Assembly: GCA_934792465.1 (NCBI GenBank)
Contig: CAKVOK010000010.1
Span: 1-64,000 of the forward strand
Source: an uncultured Clostridia bacterium
GTDB lineage: Bacteria; Bacillota; Clostridia; RUG12999
Length of the DNA: 64,000 nucleotides
Reading direction: 5' to 3'
In this document: positions 28,681 through 36,879 of the stretch, one piece after another
How positions within the stretch are numbered: position 1 is the stretch's first letter
Layout: each line of letters opens with the position of its first letter
The notes under the pieces: model-generated
What the model was told of the DNA's origin: nothing
Seen by the model: only the letters and a program-made list of their open reading frames with translations
Databases searched by the model: none
Position numbers and translations under genes: made by a program

Positions 28681-29441
28681 TATACTTTTCTGAATTTTAT
28701 ATCTTCCAGAAGCTCTATGCCGAATTTGTCGGCATACTTTCTGCCGAGTGCTTCGAGCTTTTTGTTGCCCGTCATTTTGGGTTCGTGTGCGTCACAGCCT
28801 AAAATCGCCTTGTTTCCGCATTTTGAAGCAATCTTCCAAAATTCCTCATACGGATACGGTCTGTTTTCGCTCAGACCGAGTAGGTTTATTTCGAGTGGTA
28901 TATCTTTTTCTTTCATGTGTATACAGAGTTTTGTCATATATTCCCTGTAAAAATCGGTATCACCTCTGTAGCCTATCAAATCCGGATGAGCAACATATGT
29001 GAATTTTCCGGTGTCAACAGCCTCGCATACCTGATTCACATATTGAATAAACACCGATTTGTCATCGGTCGGAGCACCCGAGCCTACTCCGTCATATTCG
29101 TTGAAGGTACAGTGCTGACCTAAAATAATATAATCGCAGCCCTTTATGTTTTCGAGCATTTTATCGAAAAACTCGGGGTAATATTCGGCTTCATAGCCGA
29201 TATATATTTTTATTTGGTCCTTATATTTGTTTTTTAGCTCCGCAATCATATTCACATACAACGGCGTTTCGGATACCTCCATGCGAAAGCCTGAATGGTA
29301 ACCGTTTGTAAACGGATACGGTACATGGTCGGAAAATCCCAAAACTTTCAGACCGTTTTTTATTGCCGTTTTTACATATTCCTCCGGCTCGCCGCTTGCG
29401 TGTCTGCACAAATACGTATGTGTATGAAAATTAGCATACAT
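28680..29441 (-). CDS. PHP-domain phosphatase (histidinol-phosphatase-like)
   Basis: A 253-aa PHP-fold phosphoesterase. Metal-binding motifs are HTHTYLCRHA at the N-terminus, GFSDHVPY, GYEAEY, LGQHC, VAHPDLIGY and LGCDAHEP, matching HisJ-type enzymes. It may dephosphorylate histidinol phosphate, but no other his genes are nearby, so another phosphate ester is possible. It has its own promoter at 29471-29499. Confidence 0.88.
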   Translation of the reverse strand: MYANFHTHTYLCRHASGEPEEYVKTAIKNGLKVLGFSDHVPYPFTNGYHSGFRMEVSETPLYVNMIAELKNKYKDQIKIYIGYEAEYYPEFFDKMLENIKGCDYIILGQHCTFNEYDGVGSGAPTDDKSVFIQYVNQVCEAVDTGKFTYVAHPDLIGYRGDTDFYREYMTKLCIHMKEKDIPLEINLLGLSENRPYPYEEFWKIASKCGNKAILGCDAHEPKMTGNKKLEALGRKYADKFGIELLEDIKFRKV

Positions 29442-29470
29442 AACCTATTCATCTCCATACTTTTTTTATA

Positions 29471-29499
29471 AGTATAACACACCGTATGGCGATTGTCAA
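29471..29499 (-). promoter_or_regulatory. Promoter of the PHP phosphatase gene
   Basis: On the minus strand TTGACA (29499-29494), 17 bp, TATACT (29476-29471), 30 nt before the start codon. Confidence 0.8.
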
Positions 29500-29520
29500 C
29501 AGTCAATTATAACAAAAATC

Positions 29521-29578
29521 AGTTCTTAAAAGCTGAAAACTACGCAGTTTGTAAAAGAAGGGGGTGCAGTATTGATTT
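29521..29578 (+). repeat. 58-bp direct repeat, copy A
   Basis: Matches 31226-31283 at 51 of 58 positions by eye. The two copies bracket the beta-helix gene. Copy A ends in GCAGTATTGATTT like copy B but has no correctly spaced -10 box. Confidence 0.75.
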
Positions 29579-29606
29579 ATGAATGGTATACTGCAACTCC
29601 GATTTT

Positions 29607-29671
29607 ACAATTACTTACGAAAAATTTTCGTAAGCAATTGTATTGACATCTTAAAATAATTATGATATACT
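29607..29671 (+). promoter_or_regulatory. Promoter of the beta-helix gene with adjacent 35-bp palindrome
   Basis: TTGACA (29643-29648), 17 bp, TATACT (29666-29671). Immediately upstream, 29607-29623 pair with 29625-29641 over 17 bp with one mismatch (core CTTACGAAAA/TTTTCGTAAG). Touching the -35, this could be an activator or repressor site. A further hairpin TGCAGTAT/ATACTGCA lies at about 29566-29596. Confidence 0.72.
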
Positions 29672-29693
29672 TTGGCAGAGAGGAGATGGTACA

Positions 29694-30983
29694 ATGATTA
29701 ATGTTAACGATTTTAACGGATATGATGACAATGAAATAATAGAAAATGCAATAAAGAATAAGGACAGTGACGGTATAGTTTTAATACCGCCGAGAGAGTC
29801 TGAAAGCGAGCCGGAAAGAAGTATGTGGGTTCTTGACAGAGCAATACTCATTCCGGAAAACACAACTATAATTTTGGAAAATTGTAAAATAAAGCTTTCC
29901 GATAAGTGCAGGGATAATTTTTTCAGAACCGCGAATTGCGGAATGGGAATAGAAGACCCTAAGAAAATACATAACATTCATATTAAAGGAATCGGATATT
30001 GTGTGCTGGAGGGTGCAGATCATCCGCGTGCAAGCGGCGACGGTTCGAAAATTTTGGCAAATCCATGTCCGTATACCGATGAAGATTTGTGTAAATACGC
30101 ATATTGGGTACCCGATGACAGAAAAAAACCTGAAAAACTCTCTTTTGACGATAAGCATGGCTATTCCTACGGAACGGATGCCGGCAAAGAGGGCGAATCG
30201 CAGTACGGCGACTGGAGAGGCATAGGAATACTGTTTGCAAATGCCGATGTTTTCTCAATTGAAAATATAAAAATTGTTACCTCGCACGGTTGGGGTATAT
30301 CACTTGAGGCCTGCACAAACGGACGGGTTGAAAAGATTTGCTTTGACGCTTGTATGTCAAAGCAAATAGACGGTATGCTTCATAATATGGAAAATCAGGA
30401 CGGAATAGATGTTCGCAACGGCTGTCACGATATAATCATTTCGGATATTACCGGAAGAACCGGTGATGATTTGATTGCGCTTACCGCCATTGCAAGAGAT
30501 GATGCTCCATACCGTCCCGGAGGCTCTCTGAGAACAACGCACGTCATGCATAATGACTGGTCTGCCCGTGACAGAAACATTCATGATATAATAATACGCA
30601 ATGTAAAAGGCTATTCGCACCTTTGTTTTTTAATCAGACTGCTGCCCGCAGGTGCAAAGATTTGGAACGTGGTTATTGACGGAGTTATAGATACAACTCC
30701 CGATGAGGTTCATGCATTCGGCGGTATTTTACTGGGTGATTTCGGTGCATACGGTGAAAATTTGCCCGACAGCATTGCAAACGTTACAATTTCAAATGTT
30801 ATCTGCAACCGTCCGAATGCAGTTATTGCAGAGGGATATATTACCGATTCGGTTATCTGCAATATAATTAACCGAAGAAAAAATTGCTGTGCCGTAAAAA
30901 TACAAAGAGAGGACGCATTAAAAAATACTCAAATAAACAATCTGACAACGGTTGACTCTGAGCCGATAGTAAGAAATTTTTAG
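29694..30983 (+). CDS. Right-handed beta-helix protein (GH28-like)
   Basis: A 429-aa protein with repeated short beta rungs (for example INIKIV, VEKICFD, IIISDITG, VTISNVIC), the pattern of right-handed beta-helix proteins such as polygalacturonases. A central NQDGIDVRNGCHDIIISD and TGDDLIAL supply paired Asp residues as in GH28-type active sites. There is no signal peptide, so any activity would be on intracellular oligosaccharides. It is transcribed alone. A CBM9-like protein lies downstream, consistent with sugar handling. Substrate unknown. Confidence 0.78.
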   Translation: MINVNDFNGYDDNEIIENAIKNKDSDGIVLIPPRESESEPERSMWVLDRAILIPENTTIILENCKIKLSDKCRDNFFRTANCGMGIEDPKKIHNIHIKGIGYCVLEGADHPRASGDGSKILANPCPYTDEDLCKYAYWVPDDRKKPEKLSFDDKHGYSYGTDAGKEGESQYGDWRGIGILFANADVFSIENIKIVTSHGWGISLEACTNGRVEKICFDACMSKQIDGMLHNMENQDGIDVRNGCHDIIISDITGRTGDDLIALTAIARDDAPYRPGGSLRTTHVMHNDWSARDRNIHDIIIRNVKGYSHLCFLIRLLPAGAKIWNVVIDGVIDTTPDEVHAFGGILLGDFGAYGENLPDSIANVTISNVICNRPNAVIAEGYITDSVICNIINRRKNCCAVKIQREDALKNTQINNLTTVDSEPIVRNF

Positions 30984-31172
30984 CAAATTAGAGCAGAAAC
31001 ATATAAAAGAGAGAACAAAATCTGCCTGCAATAATAGCTGCTGAACAATTAACTTCATATACTACTTTTGATATATTACATATGTCTGATTATGAAATTA
31101 CGGTATAGTGCAATTATACCAAATGAAAATTACTTTGAAATGTGACGATAAAACTTGATGTGTCCAAAAATG

Positions 31173-31207
31173 AAAAGGGCTTCCGAATTAACAGTTCGGG
31201 GGCTTTT
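31173..31207 (+). terminator. Terminator-like hairpin downstream of the beta-helix gene
   Basis: AAAAG plus CTTCCGAA (31173-31187, 2-nt bulge) pairs with TTCGGGGG plus CTTTT (31195-31207), then TTATT. It lies about 190 nt after the stop. The sequence between 30984 and 31172 shows no gene. Confidence 0.65.
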
Positions 31208-31225
31208 ATTGTGTACATGAAAAGC

Positions 31226-31283
31226 AATTCTTAAAATCTGAAAATTACGCAGCTTGTAAAAGAAATGGATGCAGTATTGATTT
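31226..31283 (+). repeat. 58-bp direct repeat, copy B
   Basis: Matches copy A (29521-29578) at about 88%. The right end of this copy carries the -35 box of the promoter at 31277. Confidence 0.75.
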
Positions 31284-31305
31284 TTCACTGCTTTTATGGT
31301 ATAAT
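31277..31305 (+). promoter_or_regulatory. Promoter for the CBM9/DOMON-like gene
   Basis: TTGATT (31277-31282), 17 bp, TATAAT (31300-31305). Transcription from here would produce a leader of about 285 nt before the start codon at 31599, nearly all of it hairpin-forming. Confidence 0.75.
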
Positions 31306-31306
31306 G

Positions 31307-31541
31307 GAAATGTACAATTAAATAACGGAAAGCTGACGTTTTCCTTAAAAGGTTATTTCCATTGCTTTCTGCGACCGTTCACGGTCTTGAAAGAATGAAA
31401 TGTACAATTAAATAACGAAAGGCGTAGCCTTTCTTGAAAGGTTATTTCCGTGCGAAGCACCAAGGTTCCGGGAACCTGTCGCAATCTTTGATTGCGGTAA
31501 CAGGTCGGGTTCTTATTGCTTTCTGCGACCGTTCACGGTCT
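31307..31541 (+). other. Tandem hairpin-rich leader elements
   Basis: A 21-nt sequence beginning GAAATGTACAATTAAATAAC occurs at 31307 and again 90 bp later at 31397, and a 26-nt sequence beginning TTGCTTTCTGCGACCG occurs at 31362 and 31516. Each unit forms an outer AAATAAC/GTTATTT stem around an inner hairpin. The inner hairpin differs: GGAAA/TTTTCC in unit 1, GAAAGGC/GCCTTTC in unit 2. GACCG-TTCA-CGGTC closes both. Unit 2 carries a ~64-bp insert that itself folds (GTGC/GCAC, GGTTCC/GGAACC, CGCAATC/GATTGCG within ACCTGT/ACAGGT). Function unknown. Confidence 0.75.
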
Positions 31542-31598
31542 GAAAAAATAAACTTACAAATAATGACATAATAAAGATAAAAAGGAAGGAAGATTTCT

Positions 31599-32186
31599 AT
31601 GTACATAATAAAAAAACGGAATGTTGATAAGTGTGAAAAAATATATATCGACAAATCTTTATGGGGAACGGACACTTACAAACCGGAAGTATATGCTCAA
31701 ATAGCGCATGACAGCGAAGGATTCGTAATTAAATTCACGGTGCATGAAAAAAATCCGAAATGTATTCATAAGAATCACCTTGAATATGTGCATCTGGACA
31801 GCTGTATAGAATGGTTTGTAAATTTCGCTCCGGAAAAGACCGATAAATATTTTAATTTTGAAATTAACGCCGCAGGTGCAATGAATGTCGGATTCAGAAA
31901 AAATCGTGATGAATACAAGCTTCTGACTCCTGAGGAAATAAATTCGTTTAATATAAAAACCGAGATTTTTGACGATTACTGGACGGGCGAATACAAAATT
32001 CCGTTTGCTTTCATAGCAACCAAAATCGACGGATATAAATTCGAAGAAAATCCGAAAATAAAAACAAACCTATATAAATGCGGTGATGAAACGGAATTTG
32101 AGCATTATATGAGCTGTTTTGACATACCGCTAGAAAAGCCGGATTTCCACTGTCCGCAGTACTTCGGAGAAATGTGCATAGAATAA
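31599..32186 (+). CDS. CBM9/DOMON-like carbohydrate-binding protein
   Basis: A 195-aa protein resembling the family 9 carbohydrate-binding/DOMON-like beta-sandwich (VYAQIAHDSEGFVIKFTVHEKNP, CIEWFVNFAP, WTGEYKIPFAFI, ending PDFHCPQYFGEMCIE). No signal peptide is visible. Such stand-alone proteins occur in Clostridia near sugar genes; role unknown. The start has AAGGAAGGA at suitable distance. Its long structured leader is treated separately. Confidence 0.75.
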   Translation: MYIIKKRNVDKCEKIYIDKSLWGTDTYKPEVYAQIAHDSEGFVIKFTVHEKNPKCIHKNHLEYVHLDSCIEWFVNFAPEKTDKYFNFEINAAGAMNVGFRKNRDEYKLLTPEEINSFNIKTEIFDDYWTGEYKIPFAFIATKIDGYKFEENPKIKTNLYKCGDETEFEHYMSCFDIPLEKPDFHCPQYFGEMCIE

Positions 32187-32263
32187 TGTTTAGTAGATTA
32201 AACAAGATTATACGCAGACAGACGCTATTTTTTAAAAAAATTCGACAAATATAATTAAAAGTA

Positions 32264-32292
32264 TTGATTTTACGCTGCATTTGTTATATAAT
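32264..32292 (+). promoter_or_regulatory. Promoter of the pot operon
   Basis: TTGATT (32264-32269), 17 bp, TATAAT (32287-32292). The transcript would have a ~235-nt leader containing the small reading frame at 32339. A short ACGGA/TCCGT hairpin lies just after the -10 box. Confidence 0.75.
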
Positions 32293-32338
32293 ATATGGTA
32301 ACGGATTTTTTCCGTAATTCTGTGTGGAGGTGTATGCA

Positions 32339-32482
32339 TTGAAACTTATTACAATTTTTAAAGTTCATCCGATTTTCAGCTGCTTCATATATATTGCAGG
32401 TCTGACGAAAAAATTGGATATGTATTTAAGAAATGCCTTGGGTTATGCATTAATCTTCAGGCGCAGATGCATTTTGATTTAA
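32339..32482 (+). CDS. Possible 47-aa membrane leader peptide upstream of potA
   Basis: A TTG-initiated frame with a strong GGAGGTG (32326-32332) 6 nt upstream. It encodes MKLITIFKVHPIFSCFIYIA followed by a short charged and hydrophobic tail. The KVHPIF start recalls the N-terminus of SpoIVFB-type M50 proteases, so it could be a remnant of such a gene. A leader peptide for the pot operon is the other option. It is too short to be sure. Confidence 0.35.
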   Translation: MKLITIFKVHPIFSCFIYIAGLTKKLDMYLRNALGYALIFRRRCILI

Positions 32483-32530
32483 GCCGACAGTATTCATCTT
32501 GTCTATTTTTTGTATAAAGGGTGAGTACCT

Positions 32531-33625
32531 ATGGCAGAACATATTTTAAATCTGGAAAATATTTACAAAGAGTATGACGGACAGACCATTCTTAACGGAA
32601 TCAATCTCTACATAAACAAGAATGAGTTTCTGACGCTACTCGGTCCTTCGGGCTGTGGGAAAACAACGACTCTGCGTATTGTCGGAGGCTTTGAAACGCC
32701 GACAAGCGGGAACGTGTATTATCTCGGAAAATGCATAAACGACGTTCCGCCGTATAACAGGAATATCAATACGGTGTTTCAGAAATATGCGCTTTTTCCG
32801 AATATGACAGTCGAGCAGAACATAGCGTTCGGTCCTACTATTAAGCATTGGGATAAAAAAGAAATTGAAAAAAACGTTGACAAAATGCTTGAATTGGTTG
32901 ATTTAAAAGGATATAACAACCGTTCTATATCTACTCTTTCGGGAGGTCAGCAGCAGCGTGTCGCTGTGGCGCGTGCGCTGATAAACAAGCCTGACGTTTT
33001 GCTTCTTGACGAGCCTCTCGGAGCACTTGATTTAAAGCTGCGCAAGGATATGCAGATAGAACTCAAGCAGATTCAGCAGGAATGCGGAATAACGTTTTTG
33101 TATGTAACTCACGACCAGGAAGAAGCACTTACCATGTCAGATACCATAGTTGTTATGAATAAAGGTAAGATTCAGCAGATTGGAACGCCGGAGGATATAT
33201 ATAACGAACCTAAAAATTCGTTTGTTGCGGACTTTATCGGCGAGAGCAATATTTTGTATGCAACTATGGAAAAGGATTACAGCGTAACGTTTTTGAAGCA
33301 TACATTTCCGTGCGTAGACGCAGGATTCGGCGAAAATTCGCCTGTTGAAGTTGTGCTGCGTCCAGAGGATGTTGAGCTTATAGAGCCTTGCGACAATCTT
33401 CCGAAAGGAAAAGTTGTATCAAGCATATTCAAGGGTGTGCATTACGAAATGCGTGTAATATGCAATGACGAGCTTATTCTTTCACATTCGACAAGCTATT
33501 ACGAACCCGAAAGCAATGTTTCGATAAACGTGAAGCCGGAAAATATTCAGGTAATGCGTCCGAGCGAGTTTACGGAAGCTATTGTGAAGAATAAGCGTGC
33601 ACAGCTTTTGAACTGGGAGGAGTAG
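32531..33625 (+). CDS. potA: Spermidine/putrescine ABC transporter ATP-binding protein
   Basis: A 364-aa ATPase. Walker [11 protein letters not shown]-loop [10 protein letters not shown], signature LSGGQQQR, Walker B VLLLDEP and H-loop VTHDQEEA are intact. The C-terminal TOBE domain (about 280-360) is the PotA regulatory domain. It is the first gene of a complete potABCD set with short or overlapping junctions, so it powers polyamine uptake. Confidence 0.96.
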   Translation: MAEHILNLENIYKEYDGQTILNGINLYINKNEFLTLLGPSGCGKTTTLRIVGGFETPTSGNVYYLGKCINDVPPYNRNINTVFQKYALFPNMTVEQNIAFGPTIKHWDKKEIEKNVDKMLELVDLKGYNNRSISTLSGGQQQRVAVARALINKPDVLLLDEPLGALDLKLRKDMQIELKQIQQECGITFLYVTHDQEEALTMSDTIVVMNKGKIQQIGTPEDIYNEPKNSFVADFIGESNILYATMEKDYSVTFLKHTFPCVDAGFGENSPVEVVLRPEDVELIEPCDNLPKGKVVSSIFKGVHYEMRVICNDELILSHSTSYYEPESNVSINVKPENIQVMRPSEFTEAIVKNKRAQLLNWEE

Positions 33626-33627
33626 AA

Positions 33628-34452
33628 ATGAAAAAAACTTTATGTTTGGCTCCTCTTTGCCTTTGGCTTGCGGTTTTCGTGGTGTTTCCGCTTATTATAG
33701 TGGTTTATTATGCATTTACTTCGGAAGGCGCAGGCGGCATTGTGCTGTCACTGAACAATTTTTCCCGGTTTTTTGATGAAACATATATAAAGGTTTTTGT
33801 GAGAAGTATAAGAGTTGCGTTTTATGCTACGGTAGTCTGTCTTTTGCTCGGATATCCGGTTGCGTATATCATAGCAAGGGGTAAGATTAAACATAAGGAA
33901 ATAGCACTGTTGATGATAATGCTTCCTATGTGGATGAATTTTCTGCTGAGGACATATTCGTGGCTTTCGCTGCTTGAAAACAGCGGACTTATAAATTCGA
34001 TGCTGACGGCGTTCGGATTTAGCAAGGTGCAGTTTTTATACAACGAAAAAGCCGTTATCTTCGGAACGGTATACAACTTTTTGCCGTTTATGATAACGCC
34101 GATTCAAAGCACGCTTTTGAAGCTGGACGGCAGCTTGCTTGAAGCCGCCGGAGATTTGGGAGCAAATCCCGTAAAAAGCTTTCTGAAAATAACCTTGCCG
34201 TTTTCCGTGCCGGGTATTTTTTCGGGGATAGCCATGGTATTTGTACCGAGCGTTACCACGTTTGTAATATCCCAGTTTATGGGCGGAGGAAATGTGCCTC
34301 TCATAGGCGATATAATCGAGAAGCAGTTCAGGCTCGTGAACGACTGGCATTTCGGCTCGGCAATAAGTATGGTAGTTATGGTTATAGTGCTTGTGTTTAT
34401 GTATATAATAAACAGCGGCGATGATAATGAAGAGGGGAGAGGAATGTATTGA
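33628..34452 (+). CDS. potB: Spermidine/putrescine ABC transporter permease PotB
   Basis: A 274-aa permease with about six membrane helices. The first hydrophobic segment is CLAPLCLWLAVFVVFPLIIV, and the EAA loop is EAAGDLGANPVKSFLKITLP. It starts 2 nt after potA behind GGGAGGAG and overlaps potC by 4 nt. Confidence 0.95.
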   Translation: MKKTLCLAPLCLWLAVFVVFPLIIVVYYAFTSEGAGGIVLSLNNFSRFFDETYIKVFVRSIRVAFYATVVCLLLGYPVAYIIARGKIKHKEIALLMIMLPMWMNFLLRTYSWLSLLENSGLINSMLTAFGFSKVQFLYNEKAVIFGTVYNFLPFMITPIQSTLLKLDGSLLEAAGDLGANPVKSFLKITLPFSVPGIFSGIAMVFVPSVTTFVISQFMGGGNVPLIGDIIEKQFRLVNDWHFGSAISMVVMVIVLVFMYIINSGDDNEEGRGMY

Positions 34453-35231
34453 AAAAGAAAACCAATGCACTCCCCAGAGTATATATGGGGATTATATTTG
34501 CATTTTTGTATTTACCTATAGTTATACTGATTATCTTCTCGTTTAATGCCGCAAAAAGCCGAGGGGTATGGGCAGGTTTCAGTCTGAAATGGTATGCAAT
34601 GATGCTGAAAGACGAAAAAATGATTTCGTCCGTTGTGATAACTTTTGCGTGCGGCATACTGGCAGCTGTTATATCGACGGTCATAGGCACAATATCGGCG
34701 ATAGGTCTTTATAATGCGAAAAAGAAAACAAGGTCGATTTTGCTTTCGCTTTCGTATATACCTATGCTGAATGCGGAAATCGTAACGGGTATATCTCTTA
34801 TGATGATGTATACAATGTTTAATATGCGGCTTGGGTTTGTTACACTGCTGCTCAGCCATATAACATTTTGTATACCGTATGTAATATTAACCGTGTTGCC
34901 TAAAGTAAAGCAGTTTGAATACAGCCATTATATTGCGGCACTGGATCTCGGCGCTACGCCGGCGTATGCGTTCAGAAAGATAGTCCTGCCGGATCTTATG
35001 CCGGGAATTGTTGCGGGATTTCTGCTTGCGTTTACGTTCTCGATAGACGACTTTATCATAAGCTTTATGACAACGGGAAACGGCATAAACAATTTGTCAA
35101 TAACAATATACACAATGACGAAGCGAGGGATAAATCCCGAAATTAATGCGGTATCTACGATAGTATTCGCAATAATTTTAATGCTTTTGATTGCAATGAA
35201 TATAAAATCAAGTAAGAAAAAAGGGGAATGA
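34449..35231 (+). CDS. potC: Spermidine/putrescine ABC transporter permease PotC
   Basis: A 260-aa permease with six helices and the EAA loop ALDLGATPAYAFRKIVLPDL. It starts with TTG at 34449, overlapping the potB stop; a GAGAGGAATG precedes it. It pairs with PotB to form the channel. Confidence 0.93.
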   Translation: MKKKTNALPRVYMGIIFAFLYLPIVILIIFSFNAAKSRGVWAGFSLKWYAMMLKDEKMISSVVITFACGILAAVISTVIGTISAIGLYNAKKKTRSILLSLSYIPMLNAEIVTGISLMMMYTMFNMRLGFVTLLLSHITFCIPYVILTVLPKVKQFEYSHYIAALDLGATPAYAFRKIVLPDLMPGIVAGFLLAFTFSIDDFIISFMTTGNGINNLSITIYTMTKRGINPEINAVSTIVFAIILMLLIAMNIKSSKKKGE

Positions 35232-35357
35232 AGTTTGAATAAAATTGCCCATAGCACCGCTTTTTGTTCGGGGCGGTACATAAGGTACAGCACCGCTCAC
35301 TGCAAAGCGGCACTCTGAACAATTCTCTTTCAAACTTGGTTTTGTGCCTTGCGGCAC
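35231..35357. repeat. Nested stem-loop element between potC and potD
   Basis: An outer stem AAGTTTGAA (35231-35239) / TTCAAACTT (35329-35337) and an AATTG/CAATT stem (35243-35247, 35320-35324) enclose small hairpins: ACCGC/GCGGT (35256-35260, 35273-35277), GTAC/GTAC, and CCGCT/AGCGG (35293-35297, 35306-35310). GTGCC-TTGC-GGCAC (35344-35357) follows. It lies inside the operon and may adjust potD messenger levels, as binding proteins are usually needed in excess. Confidence 0.65.
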
Positions 35358-35377
35358 GGAAAGGAATGGTCATATAT

Positions 35378-36415
35378 ATGAAAAAAACAAGAGCGATTTT
35401 ATTATCGGTAATTATTTCGGTTCTGGTGTTTTCCGGCTGCGGAAAGCCCAAAAATGTTGTAAATGTTTATAACTGGGGAGATTATATAGACCCCGACGTA
35501 ATAGATATGTTTGAGGAAGAGACGGGCATTAAGGTTAATTACGATATGTTTGAAACCAACGAGGATATGTATACTAAAATAGTAAATGCGAAAACCTCGT
35601 ATGACGTGCTTGTTCCGTCCGATTACATGATTGAGCGTATGATAAAAGAGGATTTGCTCGAAAAAATTAATTTTGACAATATACCGAATTATAAGTATAT
35701 TGACGATGATTTTAAGAATTTGTCCTATGATAAGAATAACGAATATTCCGTTCCGTATACATGGGGAACGATGGGTATACTTTATAACAGCAAAATGGTT
35801 GACGGCAAGATAGACAGCTGGAAAGCACTGTGGGACGAAAAATATGCCGACAGTATCATGATGTACAACAGCCAGCGCGATACAATAGGAATAACGCTCA
35901 AAATGCTCGGATACAGCCTTAATTCCACCGATGAAAAAGAGCTTAAGGAAGCGACAGATGCACTTATAGACCAGAGTAAGCTTGTACTTTGCTATGTTGT
36001 TGACGAGGGCAAGGACAAAATGATTCAGGGTGAGGCAGCGCTTAGCCTTGCGTGGAGCGGCGACGCACAGTATTGCATAGACAACAACCCGGATTTGAGA
36101 TATGTAATCCCAAAAGAGGGAAGTAATATCTTCTTTGATTCTATGGTAATACCAAAGACAACGCAGAACAAAGAGGGAGCGGAAGCATTTATAAATTATA
36201 TGGCACGTCCGGAAATAGCGGCAAAAAATGCTAAGTATATCGGCTATTCCACTCCGGAAACTGCAGCAAGGGAAAAAATGGGCAAAGCAGGGAAAAGCGA
36301 GGTTGCATATCCTGATTTGTCAAAGCATGCAGACCTTGAAATATTTACGGCTCTCGGAGATAAAGTTAAAATCTATGATGAATTGTGGACTAAGGTCATA
36401 TCATCGTTTGAATAA
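35378..36415 (+). CDS. potD: Spermidine/putrescine-binding lipoprotein
   Basis: A 345-aa lipoprotein (lipobox FSGC, Cys20) with the PotD pattern NVYNWGDYIDPDVIDMFEEETGI near the N-terminus and SLAWSGDAQYCIDNNPDLRYVIP in the second lobe. It delivers polyamines to PotBC. The ATG at 35378 gives a clean signal peptide, while the longer frame from 35264 would run through the stem-loop element. Confidence 0.95.
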   Translation: MKKTRAILLSVIISVLVFSGCGKPKNVVNVYNWGDYIDPDVIDMFEEETGIKVNYDMFETNEDMYTKIVNAKTSYDVLVPSDYMIERMIKEDLLEKINFDNIPNYKYIDDDFKNLSYDKNNEYSVPYTWGTMGILYNSKMVDGKIDSWKALWDEKYADSIMMYNSQRDTIGITLKMLGYSLNSTDEKELKEATDALIDQSKLVLCYVVDEGKDKMIQGEAALSLAWSGDAQYCIDNNPDLRYVIPKEGSNIFFDSMVIPKTTQNKEGAEAFINYMARPEIAAKNAKYIGYSTPETAAREKMGKAGKSEVAYPDLSKHADLEIFTALGDKVKIYDELWTKVISSFE

Positions 36416-36431
36416 AATTTTTATTTTGCAG

Positions 36432-36469
36432 GCAAAAGGGGTTCGCCGGAAACGGCGAATCTCTTTTGC
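36432..36469 (+). terminator. Terminator-like hairpin of the pot operon
   Basis: A 17-bp stem (36432-36448 against 36453-36469) with two wobble pairs and a GAAA tetraloop, 16 nt after the potD stop. The T-tract is weak, but the stem is strong. Confidence 0.75.
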
Positions 36470-36543
36470 GTATTGATTAATAATGCTGCCTGCCGCCTTT
36501 TTAACCAACTATTAAAAAATTTTTGAGTTTTTTATTTTATGTA

Positions 36544-36572
36544 TTGACAAAAGAGTGTTTTTGTGGTATAAT
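36544..36572 (+). promoter_or_regulatory. Promoter of tRNA-Ser
   Basis: TTGACA (36544-36549), 17 bp, TATAAT (36567-36572), 18 nt before the tRNA. The spacer end TTTTTGTGG is shared with the tRNA-Leu promoter. Confidence 0.88.
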
Positions 36573-36590
36573 AAATGAGTTGACTGACGC

Positions 36591-36682
36591 GGAGAGGTGG
36601 TTGAGTTGGTTGAAGGCGCAGCATTGGAAATGCTGTGAACGTTTATAGCGTTCCGAGGGTTCGAATCCCTTCCTCTCCTCCA
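36591..36682 (+). tRNA. tRNA-Ser (GGA)
   Basis: A 92-nt class II tRNA with encoded CCA. The acceptor stem GGAGAGG (36591-36597) pairs with CCTCTCC (36672-36678). Anticodon stem CAGCA/TGCTG holds loop TTGGAAA with anticodon GGA at 36626-36628. A long variable arm (GAACG...CGTTC) and a normal T arm (loop TTCGAAT) are present. The discriminator base reads T (36679), where bacterial tRNA-Ser usually has G. Confidence 0.95.
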
Positions 36683-36685
36683 CGT

Positions 36686-36727
36686 AATGACTTCAATTTT
36701 GATGAAAAGTTGAAGTCATTATTTTTT
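36686..36727 (+). terminator. Terminator of tRNA-Ser
   Basis: AATGACTTCAA (36686-36696) pairs perfectly with TTGAAGTCATT (36710-36720), followed by ATTTTTT. Confidence 0.92.
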
Positions 36728-36879
36728 CGCTTAAATCAAGGGTTTTCAGCCTTTTTATTCTTTCATAAGTCCGTCTTGGAGCACTCCCAATGACATATTT
36801 TTGTTTGTTTTAAGAAAACATATAATACGAAAAGATTTCTTATGGCACAAAAAGTTTTCTTGTGATATAAAAAGATTTC

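Noticed and set aside
31442..31675. 77-aa minus-strand frame across the hairpin leader
   Set aside because: It is formed by the palindromic repeats and overlaps the start of the CBM9-like gene.
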